Shown here in pieces: positions 46,695 to 54,711 of a stretch of DNA of 64,000 bases. Under the pieces are notes generated by a model. It saw nothing but the letters and a program-made list of their open reading frames with translations, did no database searches and had not been told where the DNA came from. Positions within the stretch are counted from its first letter, which is position 1. Each line of letters begins with the position of its first letter. A program made the translations under genes and the position numbers. Origin of the DNA: Fusobacterium necrophorum subsp. necrophorum (GTDB lineage: Bacteria; Fusobacteriota; Fusobacteriia; Fusobacteriales; Fusobacteriaceae); NCBI RefSeq assembly GCF_004006635.1, contig NZ_CP034842.1:1922001-1986000 (forward strand), in the 5' to 3' direction.

Positions 46695-47580
46695 AATCAA
46701 ACCGAAAGTAAAAGAATTAAAAGGAAGTTCTGTGATTTTGGAAAAGGAAATCCAGAATTTGATTGAACAAAATATGGAAGAATTTTTTGGAATACGTTTC
46801 TTAGCTACTGAATATTCCATTACAAATGGAAGAATGGATAGTATTGGAATCGATGAGAATAATTGTCCTGTCATTTTTGAATATAAACGAAGCAGCTCTG
46901 AAAATATTATCAATCAAGGTTTATTTTACTTGGATTGGCTCTTGGATCACAAGGCAGACTTTCAATTGTTGGTCATGAATACTTTGGGAAAAGAGGTAGC
47001 AAAGGAAATTGACTGGTCAGCTCCCTGTGTTTTTTGTATTGCCAAAGAATTTACTAAATTTGATGAACATGCAGTGAATCAAATGCAGAGAAATATTAAG
47101 TTGGTAAAGTATAATAAATATGGAGAAAACTTGATTTTGTTTGAGCATATCAATGTTCCTGTTTTGAAAAAAGATACTGTTTCCAAAGGAAAAAAAGTAA
47201 AACAGGAAAAGAAAGCTTCTGAGAAGGACAACTATGATTGGGAAAGTAGGATTCAGAAATTACCGAAAGAAAAACAGGAACTTTATTTTTCCATTCGGGA
47301 CTATATTCTTTCCAAAGGAGATGATATTTCTGAAAATTCATTAAAAAATTATATTGCTTTTAAGAGAGTAAAGAATTTTGTGTGTATGCTTCCCTATAAA
47401 AATAAGATTTCGCTTTATTTAAAATTAAATCCGAGCGAGGAAGTGTTAGTGGAAGATTTTGTAAGAGATGTCAGAACTGTAGGTCATTGGGGAACCGGAG
47501 ATTTAGAAATTATCATTCAATCCAAAGAAGACTATGAAAAAGCAAAAATATATTTAGATAGAGCTTATGAAAAAAATTAA
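46672..47580 (+). CDS. NucS-like PD-(D/E)XK nuclease with C-terminal DUF5655-like domain
   Basis: The 302-residue protein starts with a helix of NucS/DUF91 type (LEKEIQNLIEQNMEEFF). A nuclease core with Asp56 in GRMDSIG and Glu70-x-Lys72 in IFEYKRSS follows, and Gln82 completes a PD-(D/E)XK-like site. After a Lys-rich linker (about 165-185), residues 200-302 resemble DUF5655 (YIAFKRVKNFVCMLPYKN). This points to a DNA-cleaving or binding role, probably a restriction or repair accessory; the target is unknown. It heads the accessory genes 46.6-50.6 kb and overlaps the HsdR-like remnant. Confidence 0.75.
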   Translation: MSDINVFEIKPKVKELKGSSVILEKEIQNLIEQNMEEFFGIRFLATEYSITNGRMDSIGIDENNCPVIFEYKRSSSENIINQGLFYLDWLLDHKADFQLLVMNTLGKEVAKEIDWSAPCVFCIAKEFTKFDEHAVNQMQRNIKLVKYNKYGENLILFEHINVPVLKKDTVSKGKKVKQEKKASEKDNYDWESRIQKLPKEKQELYFSIRDYILSKGDDISENSLKNYIAFKRVKNFVCMLPYKNKISLYLKLNPSEEVLVEDFVRDVRTVGHWGTGDLEIIIQSKEDYEKAKIYLDRAYEKN

Positions 47581-47594
47581 AAAGGAGGTTCCAT

Positions 47595-48446
47595 ATGGCA
47601 AAAGTAAAAAAAGAAACTATTGAAGCGAAAGGTTTTTCTATTCAAATTTACACGGAAGATTTTAAAAATGATTATATCAGCCTTACGGATATAGCAAGAT
47701 ATAAGAATAAGGAAGAACCGAAGGATGTTGTAAAGAATTGGTTAAGGGTAAGAGATACCATAGAATTTTTAGGATTATGGGAGAATATTCACAATCCAAA
47801 TTTTAAAGGGGTCGAATTCGACTCCTTTAGAAAAGAATCAGGAAGCAACGCTTTTACTTTATCCCCACAAAGATGGATAGAAAATACAAATGCAATTGGA
47901 ATGGTTTCAAAGTCAGGAAGAGGTGGAGGAACCTTTGCTCATCCTGATATTGCTATGGAATTTGCTTCTTGGATTTCACCTGAGTTTAAATTATATATTA
48001 TTCAAGACTATAAAAGGCTGAAATCCGATGAAAATTCAAAATTATCATTAGGGTGGAATTTGAATCGAGAAATTTCGAAGATTAACTACAAAATCCATAC
48101 AGATGCCATCAAGGAATATCTTTTAAAAGATTTAACAAGGGAGCAGCTATCCTATAAATATGCAAGTGAAGCGGATATGCTTAATGTAGCCCTTTTTAAT
48201 AAACGAGCAAAACAATGGCATGATGAAAATCCGAACATAAAAGGAAATATGAGAGATTATGCAAGTCTGAATGAATTATTAGTACTTTCCAATATGGAAA
48301 GTTACAATGCAGTTTTAATCAGTAAAGGCATGGAGCAGAAAGAGAGAATGACAGAACTTAGAAAACTGGCAAGAACACAGTTATTGTCACTTGAAAAATT
48401 AAATGTTACAGGACTTAAAAGTTTAGAGGATACTTCTAAAAAATAA
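47595..48446 (+). CDS. KilA-N domain protein
   Basis: A 283-residue protein with a KilA-N DNA-binding domain in the first 140 residues: DYISLTDIARY, VVKNWLRVRDTIEFLGLWE, RGGGTFAHPDIAMEFASWISPEFKLYI. The C-terminal half is helical. KilA-N proteins are common in phages and in bacterial islands next to restriction systems; their function there is unsettled. It has AAAGGAGG upstream and lies 14 bases behind the nuclease gene. Confidence 0.88.
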   Translation: MAKVKKETIEAKGFSIQIYTEDFKNDYISLTDIARYKNKEEPKDVVKNWLRVRDTIEFLGLWENIHNPNFKGVEFDSFRKESGSNAFTLSPQRWIENTNAIGMVSKSGRGGGTFAHPDIAMEFASWISPEFKLYIIQDYKRLKSDENSKLSLGWNLNREISKINYKIHTDAIKEYLLKDLTREQLSYKYASEADMLNVALFNKRAKQWHDENPNIKGNMRDYASLNELLVLSNMESYNAVLISKGMEQKERMTELRKLARTQLLSLEKLNVTGLKSLEDTSKK

Positions 48447-48490
48447 TGGGAAGTTGAATTTTCGTCAATTTTCAAAATCAGGAGGCTATT

Positions 48491-49111
48491 TTGATATTCA
48501 AAAACAAATTAGGAATTACAGATTCTTTAGAATTGGCTAGAAAGGAAGAGAAAATAAGTAAGAAAAAAGCTTTTGATTTATTTCATACTGTTTTGTTAAA
48601 TGAAACTGAAATTGGAACTTTCAAAGGGCTTGCTAAGATTCATAAATATTTATTTGAGGATATTTATGATTTTGCCGGAAAAATTCGAAGGGTAAATATT
48701 GCGAAAGGAAATTTTCGTTTTGTACCGGTCTTGTATTTGGAAGCTTCCTTGGAACAAATTGACAAAATGCCACAAACAATTTTCGATGAGATTATAGAAA
48801 AGTATGTGGAAATGAATATTGCTCATCCTTTTCGAGAAGGAAATGGACGCAGTACAAGAATTTGGCTGGATTTGCTCTTAAAAAAAGAGTTGAAACAGGT
48901 AATTGATTGGAGAAAAGTCAATAAGTTGGATTATCTCTTAGCTATGGAGAGAAGCCCTATCAAAGATACCGAAATAAAAATATTACTTCACGGAGCTTTG
49001 ACCAATGACATAGATGATAGAGAAGTTTGTATGAAAGGAATTGACGTAAGTTATTTTTATGAGGGATACAGTACTTATGAAACAGAACATTTGGTAGAAA
49101 ATAAAAAATAA
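48491..49111 (+). CDS. fic: Class III Fic protein adenylyltransferase with C-terminal inhibitory motif
   Basis: A 206-residue Fic protein that transfers AMP to target proteins. The catalytic motif HPFREGNGRSTR is complete (112-123). Near the C-terminus SYFYEG (187-192) matches the (S/T)xxxE(G/N) inhibitory helix of class III enzymes such as Neisseria NmFic, with Glu191 expected to block ATP positioning. So it should be autoinhibited, needing no separate antitoxin. The start is a TTG at 48491 after AGGAGG. There is no secretion signal, so the target is presumably the cell's own protein; GyrB/ParE are known targets of relatives. Confidence 0.92.
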   Translation: MIFKNKLGITDSLELARKEEKISKKKAFDLFHTVLLNETEIGTFKGLAKIHKYLFEDIYDFAGKIRRVNIAKGNFRFVPVLYLEASLEQIDKMPQTIFDEIIEKYVEMNIAHPFREGNGRSTRIWLDLLLKKELKQVIDWRKVNKLDYLLAMERSPIKDTEIKILLHGALTNDIDDREVCMKGIDVSYFYEGYSTYETEHLVENKK

Positions 49112-49167
49112 ACTGTGTGCGGGAAGAAAAGATAAAATCAGAGGAAAACAATGAAAAGGAGGTTATT

Positions 49168-50607
49168 TTGCAAGGGCGATTTTCTAAAGAATTTTTAACA
49201 ACTGAAGTTGAAAATCAATTTTTTGATAGAAAAAGTGCTAAGAAAAAACCGGAAGAAATTGTAAAACATTTGGTAGGTTTTGCAAATGCCTCCGGTGGAA
49301 TTTTAGTGGTAGGAGTGGAGGATAATGGAGAATTGACAGGATTTCAATATATAGGAGCTCACAGTATAGAGGAGTTTAAGACAGCTCCCATAAAATTATT
49401 GAGAGATACTCCTATTATGTTTGAAGTCATAGAAGTTCCTATTGAGAATTGTAGAAATCAAAAAGATACAGTTCTTGTGTTTGATATTAAACCTTCTACG
49501 AAACAGGTTATCATTTGTTATGATAGGGAAGTGTATTTACGAATCAAGGATGAAACTCACAAATTATCTTATGAACAAAGAAGACTTTTGGAATATGATA
49601 AAGGGCAACGATTTTTTGAAGATGAAGAAGTGATAGATTCTGGTTTAGAAGATATTGATGGAGAGTTACTATTTTCTTATAAGCAGAAAATGGGAGCGAA
49701 AGATTCCAGTGATGAGGAAATTTTAATTGCTAGAAACTTATTAAAAAATGGACATTTAACGAATGCCGGAGTTTTACTTTTTGCAAAATATCCGACTAAA
49801 TATATTCCAAATGCCAGAATGAAGTTTTTGCGATTTGATGGAAATCGTTTTCAAACAGGGAGCAATTTTAACTTAATTAAAGAAATCACAATTGAGGGAC
49901 CTCTTCCTAGAATGATAGAGAAAGCAAAAGAAGTTTTAAATTCTCAGTTGAGGGATTTTCAATTTTTAAGTCAAGAAACAGGGAAATTTGAAATCATGCC
50001 GGAGTATCCGGAGTTTGCATGGTTTGAGGGAATTGTAAATGCTCTGGTTCACAGGGATTATTCTGTATATGGAGATTATATTCGAATTTCAATGTATGAT
50101 GATAGATTGGAAATTTTCAGTCCGGGAAAACTACCGAATATAGTAACTTTAGAAAATATGAAATATACAAGATATTCCAGAAATCCAAGAATTGCTAGAA
50201 TCTTATCCGAATTTGGTTGGGTAAAAGAATTAAATGAAGGAGTGAAAAGAATCTTTTCAGAGATGGAAAAACAATTTTTAAAATTTCCAAGCTATTCAGA
50301 ACCCAATGAAAATGCAGTACAATTAAATTTGGAAAACAATATCTTAAATCGAAGTTTGAGAATGAAAGAAAATTTAGAGCAAAAAATTTCTCAGGAAATT
50401 TTCAATAGTTTAAATGAAGATGAAAAATTGGTTCTTTATTATGCTTCTATGAATAATCATGTTACGGTGAAAGAAATGTCGCAATATTTGAATCGAGGAG
50501 GAACCTACACTAGAAATTTATTGAAAGATTTGAGAGAGAAAAATCTTTTAAAATGGTGTGGAAGCAATGCGAAGGATCCAAAACAATATTACTATCTGGA
50601 AATATAG
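49168..50607 (+). CDS. AlbA_2/RecG-like ATP-binding DNA-binding protein
   Basis: A 479-residue protein with an N-terminal Schlafen AlbA_2 domain (KHLVGFANASGGILVVGVEDNG) and a GHKL-like HATPase_c_4 region (GIVNALVHRDYSVYGDYIRISMYDDRLEIFSPGKLP in order). It ends in a winged helix (VTVKEMSQYLNRGGTYTRNLL). These proteins are frequent in restriction and toxin islands and may act as transcriptional regulators. The frame opens earlier at a GTG (49117), but the TTG at 49168 has AAGGAGG at good spacing. Its stop codon is part of the first 20-bp repeat of the following array. Confidence 0.85.
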   Translation: MQGRFSKEFLTTEVENQFFDRKSAKKKPEEIVKHLVGFANASGGILVVGVEDNGELTGFQYIGAHSIEEFKTAPIKLLRDTPIMFEVIEVPIENCRNQKDTVLVFDIKPSTKQVIICYDREVYLRIKDETHKLSYEQRRLLEYDKGQRFFEDEEVIDSGLEDIDGELLFSYKQKMGAKDSSDEEILIARNLLKNGHLTNAGVLLFAKYPTKYIPNARMKFLRFDGNRFQTGSNFNLIKEITIEGPLPRMIEKAKEVLNSQLRDFQFLSQETGKFEIMPEYPEFAWFEGIVNALVHRDYSVYGDYIRISMYDDRLEIFSPGKLPNIVTLENMKYTRYSRNPRIARILSEFGWVKELNEGVKRIFSEMEKQFLKFPSYSEPNENAVQLNLENNILNRSLRMKENLEQKISQEIFNSLNEDEKLVLYYASMNNHVTVKEMSQYLNRGGTYTRNLLKDLREKNLLKWCGSNAKDPKQYYYLEI

Positions 50608-50775
50608 AGTTGAGTATAATTTAGTAGAGTTGAGTATAATTTAGTAGAGTTGAGTATAATTTAGTAGAGTTGAGTATAATTTAGTAGAGTTGAGTATAAT
50701 TTAGTAGAGTTGAGTATAATTTAGTAGAGTTGAGTATAATTTAGTAGAGTTGAGTATAATTTAGTAGAGTTGAGT
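50605..50775 (+). repeat. 8.5 tandem copies of a 20-bp promoter-like unit
   Basis: The unit TAGAGTTGAGTATAATTTAG is repeated eight times without any change (50605-50764) and then a partial 11-base copy follows. Every unit holds a perfect TATAAT and a TTGAGT. A TTGAGT and the TATAAT of the next unit are 19 bases apart. The length (20, not a multiple of 3) and in-frame stops exclude coding. It begins at the stop codon of the AlbA_2 gene and ends 60 bases before the histidine kinase start. Identical copies imply recent slippage and a likely variable copy number. Confidence 0.97.
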
Positions 50776-50835
50776 TGTAAGAAAGACAAGAAAAGAGAAA
50801 TGTACAAGATACCTTTTAAATGCAAGGAGAATCGA

Positions 50836-52131
50836 ATGAAAGAATCATATTTGCAACATTATTTGAATGAAAATTATATGCTGCTTGCCATGGTAATAGG
50901 GACTTATTTTGTAGTAGCTATGAAATCGGCAGTAAACACTTTCATTAAAAAAAGAATGATTCTAAGCATGACTCTTCTTTTCCTATTATCTATGGCAGAG
51001 TTTTATATAGAGTATTTTAGGAAACAACCGATAGAGGGCTTAGTTTCGATTAGAATAAGTATCATGTATTATGTGTTGAAGCCTATGATTATGATTTTTG
51101 TTATTAAAATATTGGAGCAAAAGAATAAGTTATTTTATATTCCGAGTATAGTAAATTTAATTTTTTGTTACGCTATATTAACGGAAAATTCTTTGGTTTA
51201 TGTGGCACCGGAAAGAAGACTTGAGTTTGTAGAATATATTTCTGTTGCCGTTGAGTGGATATATTGGATTATTTTTCTTTTTGTATTAAATATAAAGCTT
51301 TATCAAAGAAAAGAGTTAAATCATCTTGGGCTTTTTTTTTGTATTACCATTTTAATGATAGCAAGTATTATGGATTCCATCAACAGTCGAGGGATTTTAT
51401 TGGAAATTTATGCTTTGGCTTTTTTATTTTACTATCTTGTCATTCATGTATATATATCACAGCGGGTAAATGAGGAAAAGGAGATAAAGCTGAGAGAACA
51501 GAGGGTATCTTTAATGTTGTCCCAGATACAACCTCATTTTTTATATAATACTTTGAACACGATTACTGCTCTTTGTCGTGTAAATCCGAAACTTGCAGAG
51601 GAAACTACAGTAAAATTTTCAAAGTATCTTAGGGAAAACATGTATAGTATGGGAGAAAATGAGATACATCCTTTTTTACAAGAATTGGAGCATACAAATA
51701 TTTATTTGGATATAGAGAAATTGCGATTCGGAGATAGGGTAAAGGTAGAATATAATATAACATCAGAGGATTTCAGTATGCCAACCCTAACTCTTCAACC
51801 GATTGTAGAAAATGCAGTTAAACATGGAATATGTAAAAAGGTAGGAGGAGGAACAATCAAAATTTCGACGGAGAAAAAAGGAAAAGCTCATATTATAACG
51901 ATTGCAGACAATGGAGTTGGATTTGAACCGGAAGGAATATTCCATGATGAAAATCCTCACATTGGAATACAAAATGTCAAAGAGAGGCTAAAAAGTATGG
52001 TGAATGCGGAAATGGAAATCACAAGCTTTTTAGGAATCGGAACAATTGTAAAAATTATAATTCCTGGTGAGCAGGAAAGTATAAAACAAGAAAGAAGGGA
52101 GCGCCGTGAGATACTTAGTATTGGACGATGA
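50836..52131 (+). CDS. LytS-type sensor histidine kinase
   Basis: A 431-residue membrane sensor with about six to seven helices in residues 13-207 and no large extracellular domain. The His_kinase domain phosphorylates His234 in SQIQPHFLYNTLNTI, and the HATPase domain contains LQPIVENAVKHG and DNGVGFEP. The frame opens at a TTG inside the repeat array (50770), but the ATG at 50836 with AAGGAGAA is better. It overlaps the response regulator by 26 bases. The signal is unknown. The repeat array directly upstream is its likely promoter. Confidence 0.9.
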   Translation: MKESYLQHYLNENYMLLAMVIGTYFVVAMKSAVNTFIKKRMILSMTLLFLLSMAEFYIEYFRKQPIEGLVSIRISIMYYVLKPMIMIFVIKILEQKNKLFYIPSIVNLIFCYAILTENSLVYVAPERRLEFVEYISVAVEWIYWIIFLFVLNIKLYQRKELNHLGLFFCITILMIASIMDSINSRGILLEIYALAFLFYYLVIHVYISQRVNEEKEIKLREQRVSLMLSQIQPHFLYNTLNTITALCRVNPKLAEETTVKFSKYLRENMYSMGENEIHPFLQELEHTNIYLDIEKLRFGDRVKVEYNITSEDFSMPTLTLQPIVENAVKHGICKKVGGGTIKISTEKKGKAHIITIADNGVGFEPEGIFHDENPHIGIQNVKERLKSMVNAEMEITSFLGIGTIVKIIIPGEQESIKQERRERREILSIGR

Positions 52132-52909
52132 AAATATTGCAGCGGAATATATTGCAAGATTGATTTGTGAAGTTGATAAAACAGGAGAAGTGCTAACTGC
52201 AAATAATCCGATTCAAGCACTGGAACTCGCTATGCAGAGTAATTTTGACGTGTGTTTCATTGATATACAAATGCCCGGATTAAATGGAGTGGAGTTTGCA
52301 GAACAAATTAAGAAAAGATATCCTAAGACGAATTTTATTTTTGTAACCGGTTATTTGGACTATATGGGGGAAGCCTTTAAATTGGATGCCAGTGACTATC
52401 TCATAAAACCTACCAATGTCAGTCAAATACGTCATGCTCTTGAAAATTTAAGATATTCCGTTCCCGTTTCTTCATCTCGAGAAAAGAAAGCGAGAATACG
52501 AATTACTTGTTTTGGAAATTTTGAAGTATTGGCGGACGGGAAACCTGTCAAATTTAAATTTGATAAGACAAAGGAGCTTTTAGCATATTTAGTTCATAGA
52601 AAAGGAGCACGTTGTACCTCTAAAGAAATTATAGCTGCTTTGTGGGAAGAAGACGGACATGATTCCTACTATAGAATGTTAAAAAAAGATTTGCAGGACG
52701 TTTTTAAACAACTTGAATGCGGAGAGATTATATATAGCGAAAGAGGTCAGATTGGAATGGCTCATTTGGATTGGATTGACTGTGATTACTTTCAATGGCT
52801 CTATGACAGTGTGGAAGGAAGAAAAATGTATCATGGGGAATATATGGCTCAATATTCCTGGGCGGAAGAAACCAATGCTTTGATTGAAATGGAAAAATAT
52901 CAGAAATAA
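52106..52909 (+). CDS. Response regulator with receiver and SARP-like output domain
   Basis: A 267-residue partner of the kinase. The receiver domain has Asp7/Asp8, phosphoacceptor Asp53 in CFIDIQMPG and Lys101 in YLIKPTN. From about 130, FGNFEVLADGKPVKFKFDKTKELLAYL shows a winged-helix domain like those of SARP/BTAD regulators rather than LytTR, which is an unusual partner for a LytS-type kinase. The start is a GTG at 52106 after AAGGGAG, overlapping the kinase gene. Targets are unknown; the transporter NhaC is convergent and not in the operon. Confidence 0.88.
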   Translation: MRYLVLDDENIAAEYIARLICEVDKTGEVLTANNPIQALELAMQSNFDVCFIDIQMPGLNGVEFAEQIKKRYPKTNFIFVTGYLDYMGEAFKLDASDYLIKPTNVSQIRHALENLRYSVPVSSSREKKARIRITCFGNFEVLADGKPVKFKFDKTKELLAYLVHRKGARCTSKEIIAALWEEDGHDSYYRMLKKDLQDVFKQLECGEIIYSERGQIGMAHLDWIDCDYFQWLYDSVEGRKMYHGEYMAQYSWAEETNALIEMEKYQK

Positions 52910-52931
52910 CGGTTGAGGATAAAGTCATGAA

Positions 52932-52971
52932 AAAAGTGTCTAGTAACATTAGAGTTTCTAGACACTTTTTA
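52932..52971. terminator. Bidirectional terminator between the response regulator and nhaC
   Basis: Perfect 13-pair stem AAAAAGTGTCTAG/CTAGACACTTTTT around a 14-base loop. A/T tails on both sides let it serve both convergent genes. Confidence 0.85.
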
Positions 52972-52996
52972 TGATAGAGAGAGTTAAGTATTTATA

Positions 52997-54517
52997 CTAT
53001 AGACTTGGATAGATTCCCGCAGCTCTTCTTTCCGCCAAAGCTTTCATAGCTTTTTCATGAGCTTCTTCAGGTGCGCCAGCAGGTCCATGTCCCTTTCTCA
53101 ATTTACCGAACATATTTGTTCTGGAACCATCGGCAAACAGAATATTTCCTCCCCAACTTGCAGTAAGGATGGCAAAAATAGGATTGATAATATTCATAAA
53201 GGTGTAAGGCAAGTATGCAAGAGTAGGAACTCCTAAAATGGCTGAATGATAGGCACCGCAAGAGGACCAGGGAACAAGAGGAGACCATAGAGTTCCTCCA
53301 TCTTCAAGAGATCTTGAAAGCATATCTCGACCCAGTCCCATTTCATCAAAATTATCTTTATACATGGCGGAAGGAATAATAAGTCCTAAGTATTGATCAC
53401 ACATCGTTGTGATACAGAACATGGAAGTCGAAATAGTCACCACAACCAATTGGAATGGAGTTTTTACTTTCTTAATAAGACCTCCCAGTAGAGATTCCAC
53501 CGCACCGATTTTTTGAAGAATACCCCCAAAAGCGACTGCGACAATCACGAGGTTATTTGTCCAAAGCATGCTGTCCATTCCACCTCTGTTTACAAGTTTT
53601 GAAAACAGTTCATTTGTAGATTCGGCGCTATATCCGTAGTGCAACATGGTAATACAATCTGAGATTCCCGCTCCTTGAAAAATAACGGCAAAGGCACATC
53701 CAATCAAAGCCAGAAGTACGACTGATGGAATAGCGGGCATTTTTATCACAGCCACCACAATAATAAGTAAAATAGGGATCAGAAGAATTGGGCTCATATA
53801 TGCGTAATGATTTGTAATGGCAGCTGATAATCCATCTGCAAGAGTAGGGTCATAGTTTTGTACTTTGGAAAGAGAAAAAAAGGCAAAAATACATACGGCA
53901 ATGGTTAAACTTGGAAAGGTTGTAGTAACCATGGCGGCTACGTGGTCAAAAAGTCCTGTTTGTGCTGAACCGGCGGCCAGGTTTGTAGAATCTGAAAGCG
54001 GAGAAAATTTATCTCCACAACAGGCACCGGAAAGAATAGCCCCCGCAATGAGTGCCGGATTCAAGCCCATAGTAGTTCCTATCGCCATAAAAGCAATTCC
54101 GAGAGTTGCCGTTACAGTCCATGCAGAACCGAGTGCAATTCCTACAGCGGCACAAAGAATTGTTACAAAAGGAAGAAATACAGCAGGGGTAAGTAACTTT
54201 AATCCATAATAAACAACGGCAGGGATGGTACCGCATGCCGTGAAAGATCCTATCAAACAACCTACAAGAAGAATAATGATAATAGCCTCAAGAGATTGAT
54301 TGACAGATTCGAGACCTGCAGCTAACATGGTTTTGTATTGATAGCCGCATATTTTTCCAATGATCATGGCAACTCCACAGGCAAGAGTGACAGGAATGTG
54401 AGGATCCTGCTCCCATTTTAAGACATAGTTCATGATCATGACCGTTAAAAGAAAAACAATTGGGATAAGAGCTTCTATTTTGTTAGGTAACCTAACCGAT
54501 TCCGATTTGTCATTCAT
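52997..54517 (-). CDS. nhaC: Na+/H+ antiporter, NhaC family
   Basis: A 506-residue membrane transporter of the NhaC family with about 11-12 helices. Conserved stretches include GSAWTVTATLGIAFMAIG, GAILSGACCGDKFSPLSDSTNLAAG and TMCDQYLGLIIP. It exchanges Na+ for H+; in relatives the substrate can be malate/lactate-coupled. In this region it fits Na+ circulation together with GltS and the Na+-pumping glutaconyl-CoA decarboxylase. The ribosome site is GGAGGTG. It is convergent with the two-component genes and behind its own promoter. Confidence 0.88.
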   Translation of the reverse strand: MNDKSESVRLPNKIEALIPIVFLLTVMIMNYVLKWEQDPHIPVTLACGVAMIIGKICGYQYKTMLAAGLESVNQSLEAIIIILLVGCLIGSFTACGTIPAVVYYGLKLLTPAVFLPFVTILCAAVGIALGSAWTVTATLGIAFMAIGTTMGLNPALIAGAILSGACCGDKFSPLSDSTNLAAGSAQTGLFDHVAAMVTTTFPSLTIAVCIFAFFSLSKVQNYDPTLADGLSAAITNHYAYMSPILLIPILLIIVVAVIKMPAIPSVVLLALIGCAFAVIFQGAGISDCITMLHYGYSAESTNELFSKLVNRGGMDSMLWTNNLVIVAVAFGGILQKIGAVESLLGGLIKKVKTPFQLVVVTISTSMFCITTMCDQYLGLIIPSAMYKDNFDEMGLGRDMLSRSLEDGGTLWSPLVPWSSCGAYHSAILGVPTLAYLPYTFMNIINPIFAILTASWGGNILFADGSRTNMFGKLRKGHGPAGAPEEAHEKAMKALAERRAAGIYPSL

Positions 54518-54549
54518 AAGAACACCTCCAAAAGAATTATGGTATCGTT

Positions 54550-54579
54550 ATAATAATACTATATCTTTTTCTTCGTCAA
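54550..54579 (-). promoter_or_regulatory. Promoter of nhaC
   Basis: Minus-strand TTGACG (54579-54574), 18-base spacer, TATTAT (54555-54550), about 33 bases before the nhaC start. Confidence 0.55.
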
Positions 54580-54652
54580 GAAAGTGTCAATAAAGATAAA
54601 AAAATTTTATTTTCTATAAAATTGATATCTTCAATATAAATAAGAAAAGGAA

Positions 54653-54681
54653 AAAAGGGAGCTCTCAGAACTCCCTTTTTA
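54653..54681 (-). terminator. Terminator after gdhA
   Basis: Stem AAAAAGGGAG/CTCCCTTTTT with a 9-base loop, 31 bases past the gdhA stop. The T-run exists on both strands. Confidence 0.8.
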
Positions 54682-54711
54682 TGTTTGAATCGTTTTTCAA
54701 CGAACTAGGTA

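Noticed and set aside
50605-50775. Possible CRISPR array
   Set aside because: The 20-bp units follow each other directly with no spacers, and there are no cas genes nearby.
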